From the NCBI GenBank assembly GCA_020633335.1, contig JACKDU010000004.1:1-64000 (forward strand): a stretch of 64,000 nt of DNA. Reading direction: 5' to 3'. The first letter of the stretch is position 1. Each line of letters starts with the position of its first letter. Shown one piece after another: positions 1 to 7,945 of the stretch. Position numbers and translations under genes: made by a program. This DNA comes from Myxococcales bacterium. GTDB taxonomy: Bacteria; Myxococcota_A; Polyangia; Nannocystales; Nannocystaceae. The notes under the pieces were generated by a model. The model was not told the origin of the DNA. It was given only the letters and a program-made list of their open reading frames with translations, and did no database searches.

Positions 1-2
1 GG

Positions 3-83
3 TGGTGGAAGGTCGGCGTCGCGCTGGCCGGGACGGCCCTCCTCGGTGCCGTCGCCTACCGCGTCGCAACCGCACGGAGATGA
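3..83 (+). CDS. C-terminal fragment of a membrane protein (5' end outside window)
   Basis: Frame 3 is open from the left edge to a TGA at 81-83 and encodes a hydrophobic Ala/Leu/Val-rich stretch of about 20 residues followed by a basic end (ATARR). This looks like a C-terminal membrane anchor whose positive tail stays in the cytoplasm. The rest of the protein lies outside the window, so no function can be assigned. The next start codon, at 98, follows after 14 bases and has an AGGAGA-type ribosome-binding site. Confidence 0.45.
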   Translation, partial: WWKVGVALAGTALLGAVAYRVATARR

Positions 84-97
84 GATCAGGAGAAGAC

Positions 98-396
98 ATG
101 ACGCAACCATCACCCACCAACGACGAGTGCCGTCGGCAGGTCGACGTCCTTCTACGGAGCTGCGTCACGGCGACCCGCGTGTCCTTCGCCGCCCCCCGGC
201 CTACCTCGCCGACACCATCCGCCAGACGACGGCGATCCCGCGGAGCCACGCCATCGCCATCGTCAACGAGCAGGGCGGCTCGTTCTGGGACGAAGCCTCG
301 CTCGCCGCTTCTCCCGGCGGCCGGGCCCTCGCCCGGGCGATCGATGAGATCCTCGAGAGCACCGATCTCCTGTCGCGCGAGCGGCGAGCGAGTTGA
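98..396 (+). pseudogene. Frameshifted small hypothetical gene
   Basis: An ATG at 98 with a good ribosome-binding site (AGGAGA) opens a frame that reads as protein for about 28 residues. It then appears to continue in another frame, which holds an acidic, coding-like stretch (around 190-396, with AIVNEQGGSFWDE and ARAIDEILES) and stops at 394-396. Neither frame alone looks coding throughout, so I read this as a gene broken by a frameshift, or two overlapping fragments. The family is not recognised. It lies in a decayed stretch between the left-edge gene and the defence-like gene. Confidence 0.3.
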
Positions 397-569
397 GGCG
401 GACGATGCAGTCGAACAAGCTGCTCTCCCTGGGTCGCGCCCAGGAGCCCCGCCGCGACGAGCTACGACGCCGAGGACGCGCTCGGAGACGGGGACATCGA
501 GCGGACGCGGACTTGAAACGCCCTCGCGCGTGAGCTCCTTCGGACACGCGGCGCCTAACACGCAAAGGG

Positions 570-700
570 GCCGCGCATTGTGCGCCACACCTTCTGTTCG
601 CGGCTTGCGGCCCGCGGGGCAGCTGCGGGCGATCCAGGAGCTGGCCGGGCATCTAGCGTGCTCCGCCAGAGCGATATCAAGCGGGACGCTCTCGGTTGAC
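570..700 (+). pseudogene. Remnant of a tyrosine recombinase C-terminus
   Basis: Around 580-620 one frame reads RHTFCSRLAARGA, the H-x-x-R box segment of a tyrosine recombinase. After a one-base shift the next frame reads RAIQELAGH, the usual continuation that contains the second catalytic His. No upstream catalytic domain and no final Tyr motif are readable. This is a short decayed relic, probably of an integrase different from the intact one at 4180-5805, since the sequences around the shared box differ. The stretch 397-812 otherwise contains no gene I can support. Confidence 0.5.
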
Positions 701-812
701 GCTGCGCAAGCGAGATCCGCGCGCAGGCGCGCGAGAACGACATGGCACCCCCCGTTGGTGGCATGGGTCCCGCATCTGGCGTACTCGGTCCTCGTTCGCT
801 AGCATTCGGCAA

Positions 813-3800
813 ATGCGCCCGGAAGGCATCGACGTCCTGATCCTTACCGCCCTTCGCGAGGAACTAGATGAGTTGCTCGCCGAAACCCAGTCGCTTGACG
901 GCCCGTGGTCTACGCACAAGGACGCCACTGGAGTGTTGCCGACCGTTCACTCTGCTATCCTCCGGGGTCCACATGGCGGGCTCGCCATTGCCGCAGCGCG
1001 AGCCACAAAGATGGGCCCTGTTGGCACCGCAACTGTGGCAGAGCGCCTAGTCCCGGTCCTGAAACCTCAATGCATTGCCATGTGTGGAGTTTGCGCAGGG
1101 AGGCCCGGCGACACAGAACTAGGAGACGTCATCATTGCAGATCGCGTGTTCCTACATGATGAGGGGAAGCGCAAAGCGAACGCCTTTGAAGGCGACCTCA
1201 GCGTGAGCGAGATCGATGACAGGTGGCTTGAGATCGCACAGGACATCTCTGGCCCTGGTGATAGATTCGAATGCTACACTGGGCATGATGTCTCAACGGC
1301 AAGATGGTGGATTCTTGAAAAGCTCTACCGGGGGGACCCTGTCGTTGGGGCTCATGCGGTGAGTCGAGTTGCCGATCTTCGGAAGCGGATAGTCGAAGGA
1401 CTAGAGGCGGATGGTCTCGTGGAACTCCAGGGCCTTCAGTGTATCCTGACACAGAAGGGGCGGGCACAGACTGAGAGATACCTCGCCCTGTCAGAGTCAG
1501 TAGTGCGCCACCCATTCCATGTCCACGTGGGGCCAATGGGCAGCGGGAACTATGTGGCAGCGGATGATAGCACATGGGCGAGCCTTTCCGGCCGAGGCAT
1601 GAGGAAGGTGATCGGGGTTGAAATGGAGGCGGCCGCGATCGGGCGAGTTGCACACATCCATCGGCTGAAGTTTCTCGTTGTCAAGGGAGTAATGGACCAT
1701 GCTGACTCCAAGAAGGATGATCGGTTCAAGCGGTTTGCCGCCAAGGCTTCAGCTCAGGTGCTGCTTCACACACTGGCAACCCTGGTACAGCCGAGGGAGG
1801 ACAACACAGAAGCAAAGACGAGTTCACCTCATGACAGCCGCGGAATTCCTAGGCTTCTCAGGCCTCGCGCGAGTCCGTCCTTCAAAAATCGCGAGGGAAT
1901 CCGAAAGGCCCTCCGCAATGCCCTGTCTGCGGACGACCCAATCAGCATTGTTCTAGTGGGTCCACCTGGATATGGCAAGACTGACCTTGTTTCAAAGGTG
2001 GTTGATGAGGTTGAAGGTGCTGATGGCCGCCAATGTAGGTTTATTTACTATGACTGCTATGAGGGCGTTCGGCTGAGGGACATTTTCGTGGAGGCGGGGC
2101 GTATGGTCGGGCGGGCCGAGGAGTTCGAGCGCATGTACTCATCGCTCAACCAAGAAGAGCGCATTCTCTTCTTCTACCGAGAACTCTCCGCTGGCGAGAA
2201 TCTATGGGTGTTGCTCGACAATTTTGAGAGGATGTTGGGCGCGGACGACGAGATCCAGGATTCCGACCTTCGACTCTTTGTCCAAGCCGGACTCGGGTCT
2301 CGCCACAGGGTGTGCCTGCTTCTAGTCACACGCAGAACTCCAAAGACACCGCCGCGTGCAAGAGTACGGCACCTCGCGCTCTCAGACGGCCTTCCCCTTG
2401 ACCTCGCTGTCGACTTCCTCGTAGAGGCTGGACGAGACTGCGGAATGTCGCTTGACCGACAACTCCTCAGCCTATTTGTGGAGCGATATTCGAGCGCCCC
2501 AAAGGCGCTTGAGTCTCTCATCGGCTACCTTCAGCAGATGCACCATGTCGTCAGTCTGGGGGATCTGCTTTCGCGCGGCGGTGCATTTGAGAGATTTAAA
2601 AGCTATGATTTTCAGCAGGGACTTCTTGCCGTAATAGTCGAGCAGATATCAAGCGAACGCCCCACAATGCGTCGTGCGCTCCGCGCGCTCGCGGCCTTCG
2701 AGGTCTCGGCTACACAGGAAACCCTCAGCCTGGCGTTTCCGGAAGTTGCGTGGGACGAAGCACTGGCGCGGCTCTGTAGTATCCGCCTTTGCACGCGTAG
2801 AGGAGAAGCATTCGCGGTTCATCCATTGGTTCGTGAGGCTGTCGTTTCCACAAGCAGCCTTGATGAGTCAAGGGGTGTTCACATCCGGGCGGCAGACTAC
2901 TTCCGGGAGGCTTCGCAGCCTCTTGATATTTGGAGTGCGCCCGATGATGTTCGCCCACGGCTTGACGAGTTCTATCACCGCGCAAGTGCGGGACAGTACG
3001 ACGAGGCCTGCCGCATTCTCGACGCCATCAGCCATGACTTCCTCGGTCGCTGGGGGTGGTACGATGAAATTGCGCGCCTTCGCCAGAGTATTGAAGAGAA
3101 GATCGAGGATCGCTCATTGCGGTTGCTGAATATGGCCAGGCTGGCGGTTGCCGAGTCGCGCCTAGGGGAGCGAGTCAGTGCGCTTGGCCGAGCAGAGCGC
3201 GCCGTTGCTGAGGCTGAATCTCCTCGAATTGTCCAAGTTCTGGAGCAGTGTCTCAATAACCTTGGAATCGTATACTATCATGCAAAGATGCACGAGCGAG
3301 CGATTGCCGCCTACTCCAGGGCTCTCGACCTGGCCAGGGAGGTCCGGACCGATCGCCTCGTCAGGGTGCGCCTGGTCAACATCGCGGAGGCGCACCTGGA
3401 ACTCGCCAATGTTGCGCAGGCGGAGATGTGTGCAAGCGAGGCCATGCTTATTGATGTTGGGGATCGTACGGCTCGCTATAATGGATGGTGCAGGCATGCT
3501 CTCGGTCGATGCTCTCTCTTGAGAGGAAACCTTGAGGATGCCCGTGTCCACTTTGGGGCCTCTCTTGAGTCAGCACGGGCATACAATGAGCGACGCCGCA
3601 TGGCCATGGCGCTTCTCCGGCTTTCGCTGAGTTCTGCACTGGCGGGGGAGTATGATGCTGCACTTCAGGTGTGCGAGGAGGGTCTCGCTGTGGCCATTGA
3701 GATTGGTGCGAGCAATGTGCTTTCCGAGTGTCGGTGTATGGCGGGTTTTCTTGCGCATATGCGTGGGGATCTGGAGAGCGCTGCGATGCACTACAGGGCG

Positions 3801-4166
3801 GGAATTGCGCTTCGGGGTGAGGGTGATGAGGTAATGTACGCAATGTGCATATTTCTGGGGATCCTTTTCATCGAGCGCGGTGACTCAGCTGAATCTCTTC
3901 TTTGGCTTCGCAAGGGGGTTGAGGGGGCGAAAGTGCTTGAGGGGCGGTCTCTGGGGGCATTTGCGCCGCGTCTACGCCACGCTCTGGCAATGCTGTCTCT
4001 GGGAGATTCGGAGGGCGGGCAACGTTATCGGTCAATGGTCTCCGAGGCCACGCCCAAGGGGATCATCTTGCAGGCGCGGATGGAACTTGGTCTTCTTGAG
4101 CGCGCTATTCCAAAGGGAGAGATGGTCTCTGAGGCTCTCTCTCTTGTTGGCGGACGGTTGGCCTGA
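813..4166 (+). CDS. Nucleoside phosphorylase-STAND NTPase-TPR protein, probable anti-phage sensor/effector
   Basis: This 1117-residue protein has three parts. Residues about 5-345 form a PNP/MTA-SAH nucleosidase-type domain: GVCAG near 91, GVEMEAAA near 270, then VKGVMDHAD. This domain is interrupted at about 160-215 by a winged-helix-like insert (LRKRIVEGLEADGLVEL, ending LTQKGRAQ). Residues about 350-730 form a STAND/NB-ARC-like NTPase with Walker A GPPGYGKT near 383 and Walker B LWVLLDNFE near 462. The C-terminal third is helical TPR-type repeats. PNP domains of this class are known as ATP- or nucleotide-destroying effectors in phage defence, and STAND-TPR modules as sensors. That role is inferred here. 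I chose the ATG at 813 because the domain begins at once; the open frame extends upstream to 696. Base composition is visibly lower in GC than in neighbouring genes. The gene ends 13 bases from the convergent integrase. Confidence 0.8.
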   Translation: MRPEGIDVLILTALREELDELLAETQSLDGPWSTHKDATGVLPTVHSAILRGPHGGLAIAAARATKMGPVGTATVAERLVPVLKPQCIAMCGVCAGRPGDTELGDVIIADRVFLHDEGKRKANAFEGDLSVSEIDDRWLEIAQDISGPGDRFECYTGHDVSTARWWILEKLYRGDPVVGAHAVSRVADLRKRIVEGLEADGLVELQGLQCILTQKGRAQTERYLALSESVVRHPFHVHVGPMGSGNYVAADDSTWASLSGRGMRKVIGVEMEAAAIGRVAHIHRLKFLVVKGVMDHADSKKDDRFKRFAAKASAQVLLHTLATLVQPREDNTEAKTSSPHDSRGIPRLLRPRASPSFKNREGIRKALRNALSADDPISIVLVGPPGYGKTDLVSKVVDEVEGADGRQCRFIYYDCYEGVRLRDIFVEAGRMVGRAEEFERMYSSLNQEERILFFYRELSAGENLWVLLDNFERMLGADDEIQDSDLRLFVQAGLGSRHRVCLLLVTRRTPKTPPRARVRHLALSDGLPLDLAVDFLVEAGRDCGMSLDRQLLSLFVERYSSAPKALESLIGYLQQMHHVVSLGDLLSRGGAFERFKSYDFQQGLLAVIVEQISSERPTMRRALRALAAFEVSATQETLSLAFPEVAWDEALARLCSIRLCTRRGEAFAVHPLVREAVVSTSSLDESRGVHIRAADYFREASQPLDIWSAPDDVRPRLDEFYHRASAGQYDEACRILDAISHDFLGRWGWYDEIARLRQSIEEKIEDRSLRLLNMARLAVAESRLGERVSALGRAERAVAEAESPRIVQVLEQCLNNLGIVYYHAKMHERAIAAYSRALDLAREVRTDRLVRVRLVNIAEAHLELANVAQAEMCASEAMLIDVGDRTARYNGWCRHALGRCSLLRGNLEDARVHFGASLESARAYNERRRMAMALLRLSLSSALAGEYDAALQVCEEGLAVAIEIGASNVLSECRCMAGFLAHMRGDLESAAMHYRAGIALRGEGDEVMYAMCIFLGILFIERGDSAESLLWLRKGVEGAKVLEGRSLGAFAPRLRHALAMLSLGDSEGGQRYRSMVSEATPKGIILQARMELGLLERAIPKGEMVSEALSLVGGRLA

Positions 4167-4179
4167 CAAACGGGGCCGG

Positions 4180-5805
4180 TCAGCCCGATACCGTGGGGAG
4201 AGGCGGGGCCGTCGGGAGGGTGAGCTCTGAAACTAGCGCCCAGGTGCCATCCTCGCTCCATCGCTTGTGCCAACGCCAGCAGGTCGTAGGGGTGCCGAAG
4301 ACCGCCGGGAGGTCGTGCCAGCGGGCCTTGCGCTCGTGCACCCAACGGATGCCGTCGACGACGCGCCGAAGGTCGACCGGGGGCCCGGCGCGATGGCGTT
4401 CGGCGCCGACAAGCGGAGCGACGAGCGACCACTGCGCGTCGGTGAGCGGGATGAAGTGCGGTTCGTTCGGCTGACACGAGTCCGCCTTGCTCGCATCGAG
4501 CATCCGCTTCGTCGCGGTCTCAAGCGCATCCCGGACGACGTTGTCGGCGAGGTGGGCGTAGCGCTGGGTTGTCGCAGCCTGCCGATGCCCGAGGAGCTCG
4601 CCAACGATCGCCAGCGGGACACCCGCCATAAGCGCCTCGCTGGCGAAAGAGTGCCGGAGGTCGTGGAGCCGTACGTCGGGGATCCCGACTCTCTCGCGGA
4701 TCCGTGACCACGTACGGTTCAAGGCGGCGATCTTGGTGCCGTTCCGACCGCGGAGAACGAGGCCCGACTTGGGGCTCCCGGTCGCGTTGTGAATCTCTCG
4801 GAGCAGGGCCATGACCTCGCGCGAGATGGCGACCGATCGCTGGCCGGTCTTGGTATCCGGGAAGTGGATGCAGGAGTGCTGCCAGTCGACCATCGACCAG
4901 CGGAGCGTCAGGATCTCGTCCCGTCGCTGGCCGGTCAGCATGAGGAGCCGGATCGCCCAGGCGCTGAAGCGCTCGATGTGCCCGCGCCGCGAGGGCGGTA
5001 CTCGGAGCCCCGCCTCGAGCTCAGCTAGCACGGCTCGCCGCTCGGCCGGCGAGAGGAAGCGTTCTCGCCGGCGCGAGCCGAAGCGCCGCACACCAGACGC
5101 CGGATTTCGGATGTCGGCGAGCTCCCAGTCGTCGATGATCCGGCTGTAGAGGCTGCCTACGACGCAGACCACGTAGTCGGCGAGGGCCGGGCGATCGGAG
5201 AGGCTCGCATGCAGCCCCTTGATGTCGGCGCGGCTGATCTGGTCGAAGGGTCGATCGCCGAAGGCCGGGAGGATGTGGTCCTGAAGGTGCCGGCGGTAGT
5301 TGCTGGCGCTACCTGGCTTCAAGTACACGGCGATGTACTCGCGCTCGAAGCGAGCAGCGACGTCACGCACCGTGATCTGCGAGCGACGGGATTTCAGAGG
5401 CTCGCGTGAGCGCCTCGGCGAGCTCGTTCGCCGCGCGCTGGCGGGCTCGAGCGACCGCTCTCGATCGTCGGGATCGAGCGTGCGCTCGTGGGTCGGCGGG
5501 ACATCGTCGGTCTCCTCGTCCTCCGCATCTCGCTCAGCCGCGCTCGATCCGACCGGCTGGCCGGCGAGGATGACCATCGCCTGCCGGCGGGCCTCGTCGA
5601 GCGAGAGGGCGTCGCTCCAGAGGCCGAGGCGGACCCGCTCGTCCCTTCCTCGCGGTCTGTGGCGGACGAAGAACACCTTCTTGCCGCTCGGGAGGACGCG
5701 GACCACAAAGCCGGGGAGGCGGGCGTCCGTGATCTCGTACGCCTGCGCCCGGGGCTTGAGCGCGCGGAGGCTCGCGTTGGTGATCGACTCGGCCATCGGG
5801 CCCAT
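4180..5805 (-). CDS. Tyrosine recombinase (integrase) with C-terminal DUF4096 transposase-like domain
   Basis: The 541-residue product begins with a DUF4102-type arm-binding domain (about residues 4-95), followed by an acidic/basic linker and a SAM-like core-binding domain (about 145-235). The catalytic domain shows R in TGQRRDE (about 290), H-x-x-R in HDLRHSF (about 379), H in LLGHRQ and Y in TTQRY (about 415). After the integrase end there are about 95 extra residues matching the N-terminal part of IS4/IS5-family transposases (LTDAQWSLVAPL, DLRRVVDGIRWV, WHDLPAVFG). This fusion is unusual and could add DNA-binding specificity. The ATG at 5805 has no clear ribosome-binding site; the ATG at 5796 is an alternative. 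The gene presumably mobilises the island that contains the PNP-STAND gene. Confidence 0.85.
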   Translation of the reverse strand: MGPMAESITNASLRALKPRAQAYEITDARLPGFVVRVLPSGKKVFFVRHRPRGRDERVRLGLWSDALSLDEARRQAMVILAGQPVGSSAAERDAEDEETDDVPPTHERTLDPDDRERSLEPASARRTSSPRRSREPLKSRRSQITVRDVAARFEREYIAVYLKPGSASNYRRHLQDHILPAFGDRPFDQISRADIKGLHASLSDRPALADYVVCVVGSLYSRIIDDWELADIRNPASGVRRFGSRRRERFLSPAERRAVLAELEAGLRVPPSRRGHIERFSAWAIRLLMLTGQRRDEILTLRWSMVDWQHSCIHFPDTKTGQRSVAISREVMALLREIHNATGSPKSGLVLRGRNGTKIAALNRTWSRIRERVGIPDVRLHDLRHSFASEALMAGVPLAIVGELLGHRQAATTQRYAHLADNVVRDALETATKRMLDASKADSCQPNEPHFIPLTDAQWSLVAPLVGAERHRAGPPVDLRRVVDGIRWVHERKARWHDLPAVFGTPTTCWRWHKRWSEDGTWALVSELTLPTAPPLPTVSG

Positions 5806-5806
5806 G

Positions 5807-5897
5807 AAATCAGGACAAAATCAGGACGGGCAAGGGCCAAGATCGACCTGTCCGTAAGCGCACATTCTCTAGCTCGCGGGCGCGCAGGGCGGTTTTG
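5807..5897. other. Probable island attachment/junction region
   Basis: Between the integrase start and the point where the FG-GAP lipoprotein loses its reading sense there are about 90 bases. They include a tandem repeat, AAATCAGGAC then AAAATCAGGAC (5807-5827), which could be an integrase or excisionase binding site. The FG-GAP protein is homologous to its family up to NQHAYHITN (about 5910) and turns to nonsense right after, so the right recombination junction should lie near 5,880-5,910. I did not find a matching copy of this junction at the left side of the window. Confidence 0.4.
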
Positions 5898-7586
5898 GTG
5901 AAGGTCAGTCTCATTCGTGATGTGGTAGGCGTGCTGGTTCCAGATCTTGCGACCTGGGCGCCACGAGAGGTCCTTGTCGCCGACGACGGTGACCCCCTGG
6001 TAGGTGCCGTTGTAGACCTCGGAGACGAAGACGATCTCGACCTGGTCGTCGTTGTCGACGTCGGCGATCACCGGGTACTCGAGGCGGGTGCCGCTGTTGT
6101 GCTCGGTGAGCTTGAGCTTGGTGGTCCCGTCGTTGCCGGCGTAGACGTAGAGGTTGATCTCGTCGGCGTAGACGACGTCGGCGATCCCGTCGCCCTCGAA
6201 GTCGTAGACCGACGAGCCGGTGATCCCCGAGGAGGCGTCCTGGGTGACGTTGGTCCAGAGGACCGTGCCGTCGCCGTTGAAGACCGAGTAGCGGCTCTTG
6301 CCGGCGACGCCGATCTCCGGGAAGGTGTCGCCGTCGAAGTCGGCGACCGTCGGCGGCCCGCCGATCCCGCCGGGGATCGCCACGCTCCAGATCACCGAGC
6401 CGTCGGCGCTCGACTGCAGGCGGAGGGTGCCGTTCGAGACCACGACGATCTCGGGCTTGCCGTCGAGGTCGAAGTCGCCGACCGCGGGGTAGCCGTCGGG
6501 CTGGCCGTTGTACCAGATGTCGCCGCCGGCGATGTTGTAGAGCGCGTTGCCGACGACCACCTCCTGCTGGCCGTCGTCGTCGACGTCGACCGCGAAGCTC
6601 ATGCTCGCCGAGCCGTTGGCGTGGGGGGCCGCGCCGATCCCGTGGGTGCCGGTGCCGATGACGTTGCCCATGTTGTCGAGGATCGCCCGGCCGGCGACCA
6701 GCTCCGGGGTGCCGTCGCCGTTCATGTCGGAGATCGCGACCGCGACCTCGTAGTTGGCGACGTGGCCGGTGAGGGCGACGCTCTTCCACTTGACGGTGCC
6801 GTCGTGTTCGAAGGCGATCACCTCCTTGGCGGTGGTGCTCGAGAGGATCTCGACGATCCCGTCGCCGTCGATGTCGGCGGCGGCGATCGACTTGTTGCGG
6901 TCGAGGCCGACCGAGCCGACGTTGACGTGCTCGGTCAGCCCGTCGCCCGAGACCCCGCGGAGGATCCCGTTGTTCCCGCCGTAGGAGATGAAGACGATGT
7001 CCGGCATGTCGTCCTCGTTGATCATCCCGTCCATGTTGTCGTCGCTGATCTGGACGACGATCGGCGCGCTCGCGCTCTCGGCCCCGGCGGGCCCCATGAA
7101 CTTGTCCTTGTGCCACTCGATCAAGGGGTTGAAGGAGCCGACCTGCGGCTCGTTCTTGCACTCCGCGTTGAAGTCGCCGACGTAGCCCTTGGGCGGGTCG
7201 TCGCCGCAGAAGCCCGAGCCGCCGCCGGTGGTCGTGTCGGTGTCGCCGCCGGTCGCGTCGGTGTCGCTGCCGCTCGCGCTGGTGCTCGCGCTGGTCGCGT
7301 CGGTCCCCGAGGCGCTCACCGAGTCGCTCGCGCTCATCCCGGTCGAGCCGGTGCCCTGCGAGTCGCTCGCCCCGCTGGCGCTGGCGCTCTCCGACTCGCC
7401 CATGCTCGCCGAGCCCGAGGCGTTGGTGTCGGTCGCCGACGCGCTGGCGCTCCCGCTGGCGGTCGCCGAGTCGCTCTCGCCGCGGGAGCTCGAGTCGTCG
7501 CCGTTGCAGGCGGCGAGGCCGAGGCCGACGAGGGCCGCGAGGGTGAGGAGGTGGCGCGACGCAGAGGGAACGTGCAGGCTATCCAT
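5898..7586 (-). pseudogene. FG-GAP/VCBS repeat surface lipoprotein, 3' end lost at the island junction
   Basis: The start has a signal peptide with lipobox LAAC (Cys27) followed by NGDDS and a Ser/Ala/Thr-rich tether to about residue 125. A chain of FG-GAP repeats follows with calcium-loop-type motifs (DIDGDGIVEI, DMNGDGTPEL, DVDDDGQQEV, DFDLDGKPEI, DFDGDTFPEI, DVDNDDQVEI). These usually fold as a beta-propeller on the cell surface. The family normally continues after the hallmark NQHAYHITN with a further C-terminal segment; here it stops at the junction. The open frame formally continues to 5394, but that part lies on integrase DNA in another frame and reads as low-complexity Arg/Ser. The protein may still be made with a foreign tail. 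Confidence 0.75.
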
Positions 7587-7660
7587 CGGCCGATCCTAGG
7601 CGCCGCTCGCCGCCCGCTACAAGCGACATCCTCGGCCCCCGGCGTGACCGATGCCGCGGC

Positions 7661-7906
7661 TCACCAGCCCTCGGTGTCGAGGTCGCCGAGGCCGCCCTCG
7701 AGCATCCGCGCTCGCAGGCGATCGGCGCGGCAGCGCTCGAGGCCGACGAAGAAGGCGATCAGGCCGAGGACCCCGCCGAGGCGAAACGCCGGCCAGCTCG
7801 CCGCGAGCCAGCCGGCCGACGCGCTCGCCAGCGCGCCGGCGAGGCCGCCGACGAGCCAGAGGAGCGAGCGGCGGCGGAGCTGGGCCGCGCGGGCGTGGTC
7901 GCGCAT
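7661..7906 (-). CDS. Small two-helix membrane protein
   Basis: This 81-residue frame encodes a basic N-terminus, two hydrophobic segments (about residues 14-33 and 41-54) and an acidic C-terminus. It sits alone between the injection-system operon and the FG-GAP gene, about 40 bases downstream of the fibre gene on the same strand. No family is recognised. It could be the last gene of the operon, which would be of interest because holin-like or membrane-anchoring proteins sometimes accompany tail-like systems, but nothing in the sequence proves this. Confidence 0.45.
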   Translation of the reverse strand: MRDHARAAQLRRRSLLWLVGGLAGALASASAGWLAASWPAFRLGGVLGLIAFFVGLERCRADRLRARMLEGGLGDLDTEGW

Positions 7907-7945
7907 CGACGTTGAGCCTGGCCCGCGCGTGCGCGGGCGTCAAGG

